Made by a program: the position numbers and the translations under genes. A stretch of 64,000 nt of DNA from contig DKUO01000014.1 in assembly GCA_002490705.1 (NCBI GenBank), forward strand, positions 56,216-120,215, in the 5' to 3' direction. This document shows positions 43,481 to 52,775 of this stretch, piece after piece. The notes below the pieces were generated by a model, which did no database searches, was not told the DNA's origin, and saw only the letters and a program-made list of their open reading frames with translations. Source of the DNA: Lachnospiraceae bacterium UBA7202. Its GTDB lineage: Bacteria > Bacillota > Clostridia > Lachnospirales > Lachnospiraceae. Every line of letters starts with the position of its first letter. Position 1 is the first letter of the stretch.

Positions 43481-43519
43481 AAACAGCGGGCAGGAGAAGA
43501 TGGCTTCCCTGCCCGTTTT
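43481..43519 (-). terminator. Terminator after metF
   Basis: On the minus strand CGGGCAGG and CCTGCCCG form an 8-bp stem across a 13-base loop, then CTGTTTTAT. It separates metF from the SNF transporter gene. Confidence 0.65.
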
Positions 43520-43524
43520 CCGTA

Positions 43525-44364
43525 TCAGGAGATCGCTGCGCAGATCTCCGTTGTGGTTTTAAGCTTGTTCATGGAGTAAATGTGGATTCCGTTTACTCCA
43601 TTTTTTTGTAAATCTAAAATCTGCCGCACCGCGTAGTCAATTCCGGCCTTCCGCATATCCTCCTTGTTTTCTCCGTAGGTGGCGATCAGATCCGCCAGTT
43701 TCTTTGGGACAGAAGAGCCGGAGAGAGATACCGTGGTGCCCAGCTGTTTGGCCGTGGTGATTGGCATGATTCCGGCGTGGACCGGAACCGTAATTCCCAT
43801 TCCGAGCACCTTTTCCATAAAACGATAAAAACAGGCGTTATCAAAAAACATTTGGGTGACCAGAGAGGTGACGCCTGCGTCTACCTTTTCTTTTAAGTGC
43901 CTTAAATCCTCCTCAAAGCTGGGGGCTTCAAAATGTTTCTCAGGATAACATGCGCCGGAGATCTGTAAGTTCGTGTGTGCCTTCAAGTGGCGCACCAGAT
44001 CGGTGGCATAGAAAAATTCCCGGCTGTTAAACTGCTCGTCGGTCATGTGCTGGGGCCTGTCTCCCCGCAAGGCCAACACATGGTTTACGCCTGCGGCTGC
44101 AAGGGCTTCACAGTTTTTCTCAAGGTCGGCTTTGGTGAAACCAACGCAGGTAATGTGGGCAATGGCATTGATGCCAAGCTCCTTTTGGATAAAGGAAGCA
44201 ATCTCAATGGTTTTTCCCGCACGGGAACCGCCGGCACCGTAAGTACAGCTGATAAAATCGGGGTGAAGCTTTGCGGCTTCCCGAAGAAAATCGAATATGT
44301 TGTTAAACTCCTCCTCTTTTTTGGGAGGAAACACCTCAAAGGAGAGGCTTGTATGTTGCGACAT
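43525..44364 (-). CDS. metF: Methylenetetrahydrofolate reductase
   Basis: A 279-residue FAD-dependent TIM barrel that forms or oxidises 5-methyl-THF. Blocks are SLSFEVFPPKKEEEFNNI at the start, HPDFISCTYGAGGSRAGKT, IAHITCVGF and VNHVLALRGDRP. ATG 44364 begins the conserved domain with AAAGGA ten bases upstream; the long upstream extension of the frame has no homology. No metV or other Wood-Ljungdahl gene is adjacent, so a methionine-synthesis role is more likely than acetogenesis. A weak minus-strand TTGCAT/TACGAT promoter may lie near 44403-44431. Confidence 0.94.
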   Translation of the reverse strand: MSQHTSLSFEVFPPKKEEEFNNIFDFLREAAKLHPDFISCTYGAGGSRAGKTIEIASFIQKELGINAIAHITCVGFTKADLEKNCEALAAAGVNHVLALRGDRPQHMTDEQFNSREFFYATDLVRHLKAHTNLQISGACYPEKHFEAPSFEEDLRHLKEKVDAGVTSLVTQMFFDNACFYRFMEKVLGMGITVPVHAGIMPITTAKQLGTTVSLSGSSVPKKLADLIATYGENKEDMRKAGIDYAVRQILDLQKNGVNGIHIYSMNKLKTTTEICAAIS

Positions 44365-44509
44365 AATATTTGTTTCCTTTCTACTACTTGCTTTTATATC
44401 TGAGATATCGTAACATAAATTTATAATGCATGCAATAACCGAAATCTCAAAGGGAGGACAGGCGGTGTGGTCCAAAGAGGAGAGAGCGGATCTGAGAAAG
44501 GAAACGGAT

Positions 44510-45325
44510 ATGGCGAATACAAAATTCAACAGTACGGCCGATTATGTGGCCTCTGAACAGCTTTTAGCCAGTGTAAATGTGGCGATTGCCCTGCAAAAAC
44601 CCCTTTTGGTAAAGGGAGAGCCCGGTACGGGAAAGACCATGCTGGCGCAGGCGGTGGCGGCTTCTCTCGGAAAGAAGCTGATTATCTGGAATATTAAATC
44701 TACCACAAAAGCACAGGATGGTCTTTATATGTACGATACGATTCAGAGACTGTACGATGGCCAGTTTGGCGAGGAGGGCGTGGACGATATCGCCCACTAT
44801 ATCAAATTGGGCAAACTGGGAGAAGCCTTTGAAGCGGAGGAGCAGGTGATCCTTCTGATCGACGAAATCGACAAGGCGGATCTGGAGTTTCCAAACGACC
44901 TGCTCTGGGAGCTTGACCAGATGGAGTTTTATATCCATGAGACGAAACGGACGGTTAAGGCCAAGCACCGGCCTATTGTGATTATCACCTCCAATGCGGA
45001 AAAGGAGCTGCCGGACGCTTTCCTGCGCAGATGTATTTTTCACTATATCGACTTCCCGGATCAGGCGCTGATGGAGGAGATTGTGAGAACCCATTATCCC
45101 GATGTGGAGGATAAGCTGTTGAAGGACGCCATGGAGGTGTTCTATTGGATCCGTTCCATGAAGGATATCCGCAAGAAGCCCAGCACCTCGGAATTGATCG
45201 ACTGGATCAACGCGCTGCAGATCGGCGGCATTCCCACGGACAAACTGCGGGAGGAACTTCCCTTTATCGGGGTGGTGGTCAAGAAGGACGAAGATTTGGA
45301 GACGGTAAAGAACAGGACAGATTGA
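44510..45325 (+). CDS. MoxR family AAA+ ATPase
   Basis: A 271-residue ATPase. Walker A is GEPGTGKTMLAQAVA near residue 36; Walker B is VILLIDEIDKAD, followed by sensor 1 (IVIITSNAEKELPDAFLRRC, including the arginine finger). MoxR proteins act as chaperones that load metals or assemble complexes together with von Willebrand factor A proteins, and the next gene encodes one. ATG 44510 is preferred because the conserved domain starts there and AAAGGA lies upstream; the longer frame adds 28 unconserved residues. Confidence 0.9.
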   Translation: MANTKFNSTADYVASEQLLASVNVAIALQKPLLVKGEPGTGKTMLAQAVAASLGKKLIIWNIKSTTKAQDGLYMYDTIQRLYDGQFGEEGVDDIAHYIKLGKLGEAFEAEEQVILLIDEIDKADLEFPNDLLWELDQMEFYIHETKRTVKAKHRPIVIITSNAEKELPDAFLRRCIFHYIDFPDQALMEEIVRTHYPDVEDKLLKDAMEVFYWIRSMKDIRKKPSTSELIDWINALQIGGIPTDKLREELPFIGVVVKKDEDLETVKNRTD

Positions 45326-45337
45326 TGAGGGAATCGT

Positions 45338-46534
45338 ATGTTCAGTAAATTTTTCTATACACTGAAAGATAAGGGGCTTGAGGTGTCCTTAAGCGAGTGG
45401 CTGACCTTGCAGGACGCCTTACAGCAGGGACTCTGCCACAGCAGCCTGACGGAATTTTATTATCTGGCGCGGATGATTCTGGTGAAATCGGAGACCGAAT
45501 TCGATAAGTTTGACATGGCCTTTGACGAGGTGTTTAAAGGGATTCAGTCGGAGAACGAGGTGAGCAAGAATATGCTCCGCTGGCTGGATAAGCCGGAGAT
45601 GCAGGATGTGTTCGAGGAGATGCGCCATGAGATGAACCAGGAAGTGGTCACCATGGACAAGGACGATATCGAAAATAAGTTCAAGGACAGGCTGCGGGAT
45701 CAGGACGAGGAGCACAACGGCGGCAGCTTCTGGATCGGCACCATGGGGAAGACCTCCTTCGGCAATATGGGCGGTAACATGGGCGGCATCCGCGTGGGCG
45801 GCAGTACCGGCTATCAGTCCGCTTTTCAGGTGGTGGGAGCCAGAAAATACCGGGATTTCAGAAACGATAAGGTGCTGGATAACAGGCAGTTCCAGATGGC
45901 GCTCAGAAAGCTGCGGCAGTTTTCCACGAAGTTAGATATCCCGGAGACAGAACTGGATATCAACGGGACGATAGACGCCACCTGCAACAACGGCGGCTGC
46001 CTACAGATCGTGATGGAAAAGCCCCGCAAAAACGCGGTAAAGCTCCTCCTTTTGATGGATTCTGGCGGCACCATGATTCCCTATACCACGCTGCTTAGCG
46101 AGCTGTTTCAGTCCGTCCACAAGTCGAACCATTACAAGGATGTGAAGACTTACTTTTTCCATAACTGTATTTACTCCCATCTTTACAAGACGCCGGAGTG
46201 CGAAAACGGCGAGTGGATTGAGACGGAGTGGATGTTCCGCAATCTGGACAGCGATTACAAGGTAATCATCGTGGGCGACGCGGCCATGGCGCCGGAGGAG
46301 CTCTACTCTACCACAGGCAATTACAGGGGGCCAAACGGCGGCCTTTCCGGGATGGACTGGCTGCTTTTGATGAAACGGCATTATAAGAAAATCGTGTGGC
46401 TCAATCCGAAGATGGCGCCCGGTCATGCGCCATGGCGGGAGGCGGAGACGGCGGTCAAGGGCCTTTTCCCGATGTATAAGCTGACGGTGGACGGGCTGAA
46501 TCAGGCAATGATGAAACTGATGGTAAACCGATAG
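45338..46534 (+). CDS. VWA-domain protein (CoxE-like), MoxR partner
   Basis: A 398-residue protein. The N-terminal helical part opens FSKFFYTLKDKGLEVSLSEWLTLQDAL; a glycine- and methionine-rich stretch (FGNMGGNMGGIRVGGS) lies near 145-165. The C-terminal half is a von Willebrand A domain. Its metal-binding loop is LLMDSGGTM near residue 238, in which the first serine of the usual DxSxS is glycine. It starts 12 bp after the MoxR gene. The pair probably forms a chaperone system whose client is not encoded nearby. Confidence 0.88.
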   Translation: MFSKFFYTLKDKGLEVSLSEWLTLQDALQQGLCHSSLTEFYYLARMILVKSETEFDKFDMAFDEVFKGIQSENEVSKNMLRWLDKPEMQDVFEEMRHEMNQEVVTMDKDDIENKFKDRLRDQDEEHNGGSFWIGTMGKTSFGNMGGNMGGIRVGGSTGYQSAFQVVGARKYRDFRNDKVLDNRQFQMALRKLRQFSTKLDIPETELDINGTIDATCNNGGCLQIVMEKPRKNAVKLLLLMDSGGTMIPYTTLLSELFQSVHKSNHYKDVKTYFFHNCIYSHLYKTPECENGEWIETEWMFRNLDSDYKVIIVGDAAMAPEELYSTTGNYRGPNGGLSGMDWLLLMKRHYKKIVWLNPKMAPGHAPWREAETAVKGLFPMYKLTVDGLNQAMMKLMVNR

Positions 46535-46537
46535 AAG

Positions 46538-46581
46538 AAAAAGCGGTAACAGCTATGGAAGCAGTCTGTTACCGCTTTTTT
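46538..46581 (+). terminator. Terminator of the MoxR-VWA operon
   Basis: AAAAAGCGGTAACAG and CTGTTACCGCTTTTT form a perfect 15-bp stem, including the A/T flanks, across a 13-base loop. Confidence 0.9.
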
Positions 46582-46588
46582 CATCAGC

Positions 46589-46617
46589 TTGACTTTAGCG
46601 AGTAAAAGTGCTAAAGT
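46589..46617 (+). promoter_or_regulatory. Promoter and operator of the arylpyruvate operon
   Basis: TTGACT, 17 bp and TAAAGT. ACTTTAGC (46592-46599) and GCTAAAGT (46610-46617) form a perfect 8-bp inverted repeat with a 10-base spacer that spans the promoter from the -35 to the -10 box. A repressor bound there would block RNA polymerase. No regulator gene is encoded within the operon itself. Confidence 0.6.
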
Positions 46618-46656
46618 GTTGAGTATAGTTTTTCATAGAACGGAAAGGGGTCGGTT

Positions 46657-47055
46657 ATGTCAAAGTTAGAAGAAATTCGGAATCGGTTCAAAAACGATCG
46701 TTTTGCTACGGAGGCTGTAGGAATTGTGATTGACAGCGCTGAGCCGGGAAAGGCAGTCTGTTCCCTGACATTGGAGCCGCATCATATGAATGCCAACCAT
46801 GTCCCCATGGGCGGCGCTGTGTTTACACTGGCTGATTTTACCTGTGCGGTAGCGGCCAATGGCTTTGAGGAGAGGAATACGGTCAGCCAGAATGCGTCCA
46901 TCACTTTTCTGGCGCCGGCCAAGGGGAAACGGCTGATAGCGGAGGCATCCTGTTTGAGGAGCGGCCGCACCACAGCGCTTTTAGAGGTGGATATCCGGGA
47001 CGAACTGGATACCTATGTGGCGCATGCCACGGTAAATGCTTACGTGATCAATTAA
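46657..47055 (+). CDS. PaaI-like hotdog thioesterase
   Basis: A 132-residue single hotdog domain. The family pattern is HMNANHVPMGGAVFTLADFTCAVAANG, where the acidic and asparagine residues of the active site lie, followed by VSQNASITFLAPAKGKRLIAEA. PaaI-type enzymes hydrolyse phenylacetyl-CoA and related aryl-CoA thioesters. As first gene of an operon with iorAB and two CoA ligases, it probably releases free arylacetates or rescues CoA. AAAGGGG precedes the ATG. Confidence 0.88.
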   Translation: MSKLEEIRNRFKNDRFATEAVGIVIDSAEPGKAVCSLTLEPHHMNANHVPMGGAVFTLADFTCAVAANGFEERNTVSQNASITFLAPAKGKRLIAEASCLRSGRTTALLEVDIRDELDTYVAHATVNAYVIN

Positions 47056-47121
47056 GGGATTTGGGGAAATATAAAATAATAGCTGTTACGAAATAAGAAT
47101 ACAAGAGAAGGAGGAAAAAGA

Positions 47122-48759
47122 ATGGTAATCACAGAGTTTTTGGAGCGCAACGCCCGGCTTTACGGGTCGGACACCGCGCTTGTGGAACTAAACCCCTCCC
47201 AGGAGCGCGACAGCGCAGTGACATGGCGGGAGGCGAGTCTGATTGAGAGCGCGGGAAACGGGGCGCCTTATCGCAGAGAGTTGAGCTGGGCTGATTTTGA
47301 CAGACGGGCCAATCGTTTTGCCAATCTGCTCTTAAGCCGTGGGATGGAGCGGGAGACGAAGGTGGGCATTTTAATGATGAACTGTCTGGAATGGCTGCCG
47401 ATCTACTTCGGCATCCTGAAGGCGGGCGGCGTGGCTGTACCCATGAATTTCCGCTATTCGGCTGATGAGATTAAGTATTGTCTGGAACTGGCGGATGTGG
47501 AAGTGCTGGTTTTCGGCCCGGAATTTATTGAGCGGATGGACAGTATCGCGGATGACCTGCCGGGAGTGGGGATGATGTTTTTCCCAGGAGAAGGAGGCCC
47601 CGATTATACGGAGGACTGCCTGAAACTGATGGGGTTTTGCTCTTCCAGTGCGCCACCGGTGGCGCTTGGCGAAGAGGATTATGCCGCCATTTACTTTTCT
47701 TCGGGCACGACGGGATTCCCGAAGGCGATCCTGCATAACCACCGGGCCTTGCGCTCCTCCTGCGAGACGGAGCAGAACCATCACGGACAGACAAAGGAGG
47801 ATGTATTTCTGTGCATCCCGCCGCTCTATCACACGGGAGCGAAAATGCACTGGTTCGGTTCCCTGATCACGGGTGGCAAAGCCGTGCTTTTAAGAGGCGT
47901 GAAGCCGGAGTGGATTTTGCGGGCGGTTACGGAGGAAAAATGTACGATTGTGTGGCTTCTGGTGCCGTGGGCACAGGACCTTTTGGACGCCATTGATTCC
48001 GGGAAAGTGGATATGGAACACTATCTTTTGGAGCAGTGGCGGCTGATGCACATCGGAGCACAGCCGGTTCCGCCGAGTCTGATCCAGCGGTGGAAAAAGC
48101 ATTTTCCCCATCATCAATATGACACGAACTATGGCCTGAGCGAATCCATAGGCCCTGGCTGCGTGCATCTTGGAGTGGAGAACATACATAAGGTGGGCGC
48201 GATTGGGAAACCGGGATATCACTGGGAGGCGAAGATCGTAGACGAACAGGGCACGGAGGTGGCGCAGGGAGAAGTGGGAGAGCTGATTGTCCACGGCCCG
48301 GGCGTCATGCTCTGCTATTATAAGAATCCTGAGGCCACGGCCGAGGTTTTAAAGGACGGCTGGCTTTACACGGGGGATATGGCGAAGATGGATGAAGACG
48401 GCTTCATTTATCTGGTGGACCGTAAGAAGGATGTGATCATCTCCGGCGGGGAAAATCTTTACCCGGTACAGATCGAAGATTTCCTGCGGAGCAACGATAA
48501 GATTAAGGATGTGGCGGTGATCGGCCTGCCGGATAACAGGCTTGGCGAGATTGCGGCGGCCATCATAGAGATCAAAGAGGGCGAAAGCTGTACGGAGGAG
48601 GAGATCATGGCGTTTTGTAAAGATCTGCCGCGTTACAAGAGGCCCAGAAAGATTATTTTTGAGAAAGTGCCCAGGAATCCTACAGGTAAGATAGAAAAGC
48701 CGGTGCTCAGAGAGAGGTATTGTCACGGCAGTTTGGTGGAAGCACAGATCAGAAATTAA
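47122..48759 (+). CDS. AMP-forming acyl-CoA synthetase (class I ligase)
   Basis: A 545-residue ANL-superfamily ligase. The ATP motif is YFSSGTTGFPKAILHNH, then TNYGLSESIGPG, YTGDMAKMDEDGFIYLVDRKKD and the terminal catalytic lysine in NPTGKIEKPVLRERY. It activates a carboxylic acid with ATP and CoA. Its closest style is that of medium-chain and aromatic acid ligases. Neighbouring genes suggest arylacetate or another aryl-carboxylate as substrate. It is separate from the shorter PaaK-type ligase in the same operon, so two ligases with different preferences are present. GGAGG precedes the start. Confidence 0.9.
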   Translation: MVITEFLERNARLYGSDTALVELNPSQERDSAVTWREASLIESAGNGAPYRRELSWADFDRRANRFANLLLSRGMERETKVGILMMNCLEWLPIYFGILKAGGVAVPMNFRYSADEIKYCLELADVEVLVFGPEFIERMDSIADDLPGVGMMFFPGEGGPDYTEDCLKLMGFCSSSAPPVALGEEDYAAIYFSSGTTGFPKAILHNHRALRSSCETEQNHHGQTKEDVFLCIPPLYHTGAKMHWFGSLITGGKAVLLRGVKPEWILRAVTEEKCTIVWLLVPWAQDLLDAIDSGKVDMEHYLLEQWRLMHIGAQPVPPSLIQRWKKHFPHHQYDTNYGLSESIGPGCVHLGVENIHKVGAIGKPGYHWEAKIVDEQGTEVAQGEVGELIVHGPGVMLCYYKNPEATAEVLKDGWLYTGDMAKMDEDGFIYLVDRKKDVIISGGENLYPVQIEDFLRSNDKIKDVAVIGLPDNRLGEIAAAIIEIKEGESCTEEEIMAFCKDLPRYKRPRKIIFEKVPRNPTGKIEKPVLRERYCHGSLVEAQIRN

Positions 48760-48795
48760 TTGAAAATCGGATAGAAAGTTGAGGAAGAGAACAAA

Positions 48796-50355
48796 ATGGA
48801 TCTATTTATCAAAATAATTATGCTTGTTATTTTTTTCGGCGTCATGATCGGAATCGGGCTTTACTGCCGTAAACATGCAACGGATGTGAACGGGTTCGTA
48901 TTGGGCGGCAGGAACGTGGGCCCATGGCTTACCGCTTTCGCTTACGGAACCAGCTATTTTTCGGCGGTGGTTTTCGTGGGATATGCGGGGCAGTTCGGAT
49001 GGAAATATGGCATTGCGGCTACCTGGGCAGGATTGGGGAATGCCTTTATCGGTTCGCTTCTTGCATGGGCGGTGCTGGGACGCCGTACCCGTATTATGAC
49101 ACAGCACTTGAACAGTGCGACCATGCCGGAGTTCTTCGGCGAGCGGTTTGAGAGCAAGCCATTGAAACTGGCGGCTTCTGCGATTATCTTTATTTTCCTG
49201 ATTCCTTACACGGCCAGTCTGTACAACGGATTGAGCCGTCTGTTTGGTATGGCTTTTGATATTGACTACAGCGTGTGCGTGATTGTCATGGCTGTGCTGA
49301 CGGGAATTTATGTCATAGCAGGCGGCTATATGGCGACGGCCATCAATGATTTTATTCAGGGCATTATCATGCTTTTTGGAATATCGGCTGTTATTTTTGC
49401 GGTATTACACAGTCAGGGGGGATTCCTTGCGGCGCTTGACAAGCTGTCTGCGGTGAGTGACGAGACAGTTTCCTCTGCGCCCGGTGTGTTCAACTCCTTC
49501 TTCGGGCCGGACCCGGCGGGACTGTTGGGCGTGGTGATCCTTACCAGTCTCGGCACCTGGGGACTGCCCCAGATGGTGCAGAAATTTTACGCGATTAAGA
49601 GTGAGAGCGCCATCAATAAAGGGATGATTATTTCTACCTTCTTTGCGCTTGTCGTTGCGGGCGGCTGCTATTTCTTGGGCGGTTTCGGTCGTCTGTTCAG
49701 TGACCGGATTGATATTGCGGCGAATGGCTACGATTCGGTGGTGCCCACGATGCTCTCCGGCCTTCCCACGATTTTGATTGCGGTGGTGGTGATTTTGGTG
49801 CTTTCCGCTTCCATGTCAACCCTGTCCTCCCTTGTATTGGCATCAAGCTCAACCTTGACGTTGGACTTTATTAAAGGTAATATTATAAAAGAGATGGATG
49901 AGAAAAAACAGGTGAAATGGATGCGGGGCCTTCTGGTAGTGTTTATCATGATTTCCGTGGTGCTTGCACTGATTCAGTACCGCTCCAACGTTACCTTTAT
50001 TGCACAGCTCATGGGTGTGAGCTGGGGCGCGCTTGCCGGTGCCTTTCTGGCACCGTTCCTCTATGGCTTATATTGGAAGCGGACGACGAAGGCGGCCTGC
50101 TGGGTGAGCTTTCTGTTCTCTACAATCGTGATGCTTTTGAATATTTTCTTTCGTCCGTCATTCCCCGCGTATTTGCAGTCTCCGATCAATGCCGGCGCGT
50201 TCTGTATGCTGGCAGGTCTGGTGATTGTGCCGGTGGTGAGCATAGTGACGAAAGCGCCCGGAGAGAAGAAGCTTAAGGAAGTGTTCTCCTGCTATGACAG
50301 GAAGGTAACGGTTTCCGTAAAAGATTCCATCGGCGAACCGAGTGAAAAGAACTAG
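48796..50355 (+). CDS. Sodium:solute symporter (SSS) family transporter
   Basis: A 519-residue transporter with about thirteen spans and the SSS pattern VNGFVLGGRNVGPWLTAFAYGTSYFSAVVFVGYAGQFGWKYG near the N-terminus, plus GLYWKRTTKAACW late in the chain. SSS carriers couple Na+ to uptake of sugars, amino acids or organic acids such as acetate, proline and pantothenate. Its place between a CoA ligase and iorAB suggests an aromatic amino acid or arylcarboxylate substrate. Its 3' end is 22 bp from the iorA start. Confidence 0.92.
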   Translation: MDLFIKIIMLVIFFGVMIGIGLYCRKHATDVNGFVLGGRNVGPWLTAFAYGTSYFSAVVFVGYAGQFGWKYGIAATWAGLGNAFIGSLLAWAVLGRRTRIMTQHLNSATMPEFFGERFESKPLKLAASAIIFIFLIPYTASLYNGLSRLFGMAFDIDYSVCVIVMAVLTGIYVIAGGYMATAINDFIQGIIMLFGISAVIFAVLHSQGGFLAALDKLSAVSDETVSSAPGVFNSFFGPDPAGLLGVVILTSLGTWGLPQMVQKFYAIKSESAINKGMIISTFFALVVAGGCYFLGGFGRLFSDRIDIAANGYDSVVPTMLSGLPTILIAVVVILVLSASMSTLSSLVLASSSTLTLDFIKGNIIKEMDEKKQVKWMRGLLVVFIMISVVLALIQYRSNVTFIAQLMGVSWGALAGAFLAPFLYGLYWKRTTKAACWVSFLFSTIVMLLNIFFRPSFPAYLQSPINAGAFCMLAGLVIVPVVSIVTKAPGEKKLKEVFSCYDRKVTVSVKDSIGEPSEKN

Positions 50356-50377
50356 CAGAAGAAGGGTGGTTTATTGT

Positions 50378-52105
50378 ATGAAAACTTTAATGCTTGGCAA
50401 CGAGGCGGTTGCCAGGGGACTTTATGAGGCGGGATGCAGTTTTGTGTCCAGTTATCCGGGAACGCCCAGCACGGAGATTACCGAGTGTGTGGCGAAGTAT
50501 GACGAGGTTTATGCGGAGTGGGCGCCCAATGAGAAGGTGGCGCTTGAGTCGGCGTTTGGCGCGTCCGTGCGCGGAAAGCGGAGCTTTTGCGCCATGAAGC
50601 ATGTGGGCTTAAATGTGGCGGCCGACCCGCTTTTTACCATTTCCTATACCGGTGTGAACGCCGGATTACTCATCGGTGTGGCCGACGACGCGGGTATGCA
50701 CAGCTCCCAGAATGAGCAGGATTCCCGCCACTATGCTCGGGCGGCCAAGGTTCCCATGTTAGAGCCTTCGGATTCTGCGGAAGCGCTTGCCTTTGCAAAA
50801 CTCGCCTATGAGCTGTCCGAAGAGTACGATACGCCGGTTTTCATTAAGATGTGTACCCGTGTCAGTCATTCCCAGAGCGTGGTGGAGACAGGGGAGAGGG
50901 TGCTTCCTGCGCAGAAGCCTTATGAGAAGAACCCCGGCAAGTACATTATGATGCCTGCCAATGCGAAGAAACGCCATCCGGCCGTGGAGGAGCGCACGAA
51001 GGCCCTTACCGCATGGGCGGAGAAGACAGAAATCAACCGGATTGAGCCGGGACAGGATCAGTCGGTGGGCATTATCACTTCTTCCACCTGCTATCAGTAT
51101 GTGAAAGAAGCCTTCGGGGATACCTATCCTGTTTTAAAGCTGGGCATGATCTGGCCCATGCCGGTGCAGAAGATAAAGGATTTTGCCTCCACGGTAGAGA
51201 AATTGGTGGTGGTGGAGGAGCTGGACGCTTTTATTGAGACGCACTGTAAGAATCTGGGTCTGGCCGTGACAGGAAAAGAACTGTTTACCGAGATCGGGGA
51301 GCTTGGCCAGAATCTGGTGAAGGAGAAGCTCGGAGGGACGGTAAGGACGGGGGAGGCCCTTTCGGAGGAGATTCCTGCAAGACCGCCTGTGATGTGTGCG
51401 GGCTGCCCCCACAGAAGTCTTTTCTATGTGCTTAAGAAATTAAATCTGACGGTGCTCGGAGATATCGGGTGTTATACATTGGGGGCGGTTGCGCCTCTGA
51501 ATGCGATAGACACCACAATCTGTATGGGTGCGTCTGTTTCGGGACTGCATGGTTTTGTGAAGGCGGGGGACGAGGAGAATGCCGCAAGGACGGTGGCTGT
51601 GATCGGTGATTCCACCTTTATCCACTCCGGCGTTACGGGATTGATTAATATTGCCTATAATGAATCCAATTCCACTGTGATTATATTGGATAATTCCATC
51701 ACAGGTATGACAGGCCACCAGCAGAATCCCACCACGGGCTATAACCTGAAAGGAGATCCCTGCACCAAGATTGATCTGGAGAGCCTGTGCCGGGCTGTCG
51801 GAATTCAGAGAGTGAGAGTCGTAGATCCTTATGATATGGACGCTTGTCAGACGGCGATTCAGGAGGAACTGGCGGTGGCGGAGCCTTCCGTTATTATTTC
51901 CCGCCGGCCCTGCGCACTGTTAAAATATGTGAAACATCCCGGCCCCATCTGCTCTGATCCGGAGAAATGTAAGGGATGTAAGGCTTGTATGAAGATAGGA
52001 TGTCCCGCAATCAGTATGGTGGACGGCAAGGTGAAGATCGACACGACCCTCTGTGTGGGCTGTGGCGTCTGTGAACAGCTCTGCAAGTTTGGAGCACTTG
52101 GCTAG
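50378..52105 (+). CDS. iorA: Indolepyruvate:ferredoxin oxidoreductase, alpha subunit
   Basis: A 575-residue subunit. Together with IorB it decarboxylates arylpyruvates (indolepyruvate, phenylpyruvate, p-hydroxyphenylpyruvate) to aryl-acetyl-CoA and reduces ferredoxin. The N-terminal pyrimidine-binding domain has VSSYPGTPSTEITECV; the TPP-binding domain has MCAGCPHRSLFYVLKKL, GDIGCYTLG and GDSTFIHSG. Two [4Fe-4S] clusters lie at the C-terminus (CKGCKACMKIGCP and CVGCGVCEQLC). ATG 50378 follows AAGGGTGG; the longer frame overlaps the symporter gene. The enzyme is oxygen-sensitive, which fits an anaerobe. Confidence 0.96.
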   Translation: MKTLMLGNEAVARGLYEAGCSFVSSYPGTPSTEITECVAKYDEVYAEWAPNEKVALESAFGASVRGKRSFCAMKHVGLNVAADPLFTISYTGVNAGLLIGVADDAGMHSSQNEQDSRHYARAAKVPMLEPSDSAEALAFAKLAYELSEEYDTPVFIKMCTRVSHSQSVVETGERVLPAQKPYEKNPGKYIMMPANAKKRHPAVEERTKALTAWAEKTEINRIEPGQDQSVGIITSSTCYQYVKEAFGDTYPVLKLGMIWPMPVQKIKDFASTVEKLVVVEELDAFIETHCKNLGLAVTGKELFTEIGELGQNLVKEKLGGTVRTGEALSEEIPARPPVMCAGCPHRSLFYVLKKLNLTVLGDIGCYTLGAVAPLNAIDTTICMGASVSGLHGFVKAGDEENAARTVAVIGDSTFIHSGVTGLINIAYNESNSTVIILDNSITGMTGHQQNPTTGYNLKGDPCTKIDLESLCRAVGIQRVRVVDPYDMDACQTAIQEELAVAEPSVIISRRPCALLKYVKHPGPICSDPEKCKGCKACMKIGCPAISMVDGKVKIDTTLCVGCGVCEQLCKFGALG

Positions 52106-52172
52106 CGTGAGAAGAACTGTGACAATGACGATATTTTGCAAGACGTAGATAAAAATGAAAGGTAAAGTGGAG

Positions 52173-52751
52173 ATGGAAACAAAAAATATCATGATCGTAG
52201 GCGTGGGCGGACAGGGGACGCTGCTTGCCAGTAAACTTTTGGGCCGTCTGCTTCTCACAAAGGGCTTTGATGTGAAGGTGAGCGAGGTGCACGGCATGAG
52301 CCAGCGCGGCGGAAGTGTCGTCACCTATGTGCGCTGGGGAGATAAGGTTTGCTCTCCCATCATAGACAAGGGGCAGGCGGACTGTATCCTTTCTTTTGAA
52401 CTTTTGGAGGCGGCCCGCTATACGGAATATTTGAAGCCGGACGGCAGGATCATTGTGAACAGCCAGCAGATCAATCCTATGCCCGTGATCGCAGGGGCGG
52501 CGGTTTATCCGGAGAAACTGGAGGAAAAGCTTTCAGCCCTTGCCGGTAACGTGGATGTGCTGGATGCGCTTTCTCTGGCGGAGAAAGCGGGAAGCAGCAA
52601 GGCGGTCAATCTGGTGCTGATGGGGAGGCTGGCCAAACATTTTGATTTCACGGATGAGGAGTGGATGGATGCCATTGAACACAGCGTGCCGCCGAAATTT
52701 TTGGAACTCAATAAGAAGGCCTTTGAACTTGGCCGGTGTGAGAATACATAA
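52173..52751 (+). CDS. iorB: Indolepyruvate:ferredoxin oxidoreductase, beta subunit
   Basis: A 192-residue gamma-type domain subunit with IMIVGVGGQGTLLASKLLGRLL at the start and KVSEVHGMSQRGGSVVTYVRWG, the usual substrate-domain signature of 2-oxoacid:ferredoxin oxidoreductases. It completes the IorAB heterodimer. ATG 52173 is preferred, with AAAGGT nine bases upstream; ATG 52155 would add six residues. It lies 67 bp after iorA. Confidence 0.95.
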   Translation: METKNIMIVGVGGQGTLLASKLLGRLLLTKGFDVKVSEVHGMSQRGGSVVTYVRWGDKVCSPIIDKGQADCILSFELLEAARYTEYLKPDGRIIVNSQQINPMPVIAGAAVYPEKLEEKLSALAGNVDVLDALSLAEKAGSSKAVNLVLMGRLAKHFDFTDEEWMDAIEHSVPPKFLELNKKAFELGRCENT

Positions 52752-52775
52752 AGGGGCAGAATAGAGGAGGAAGGT

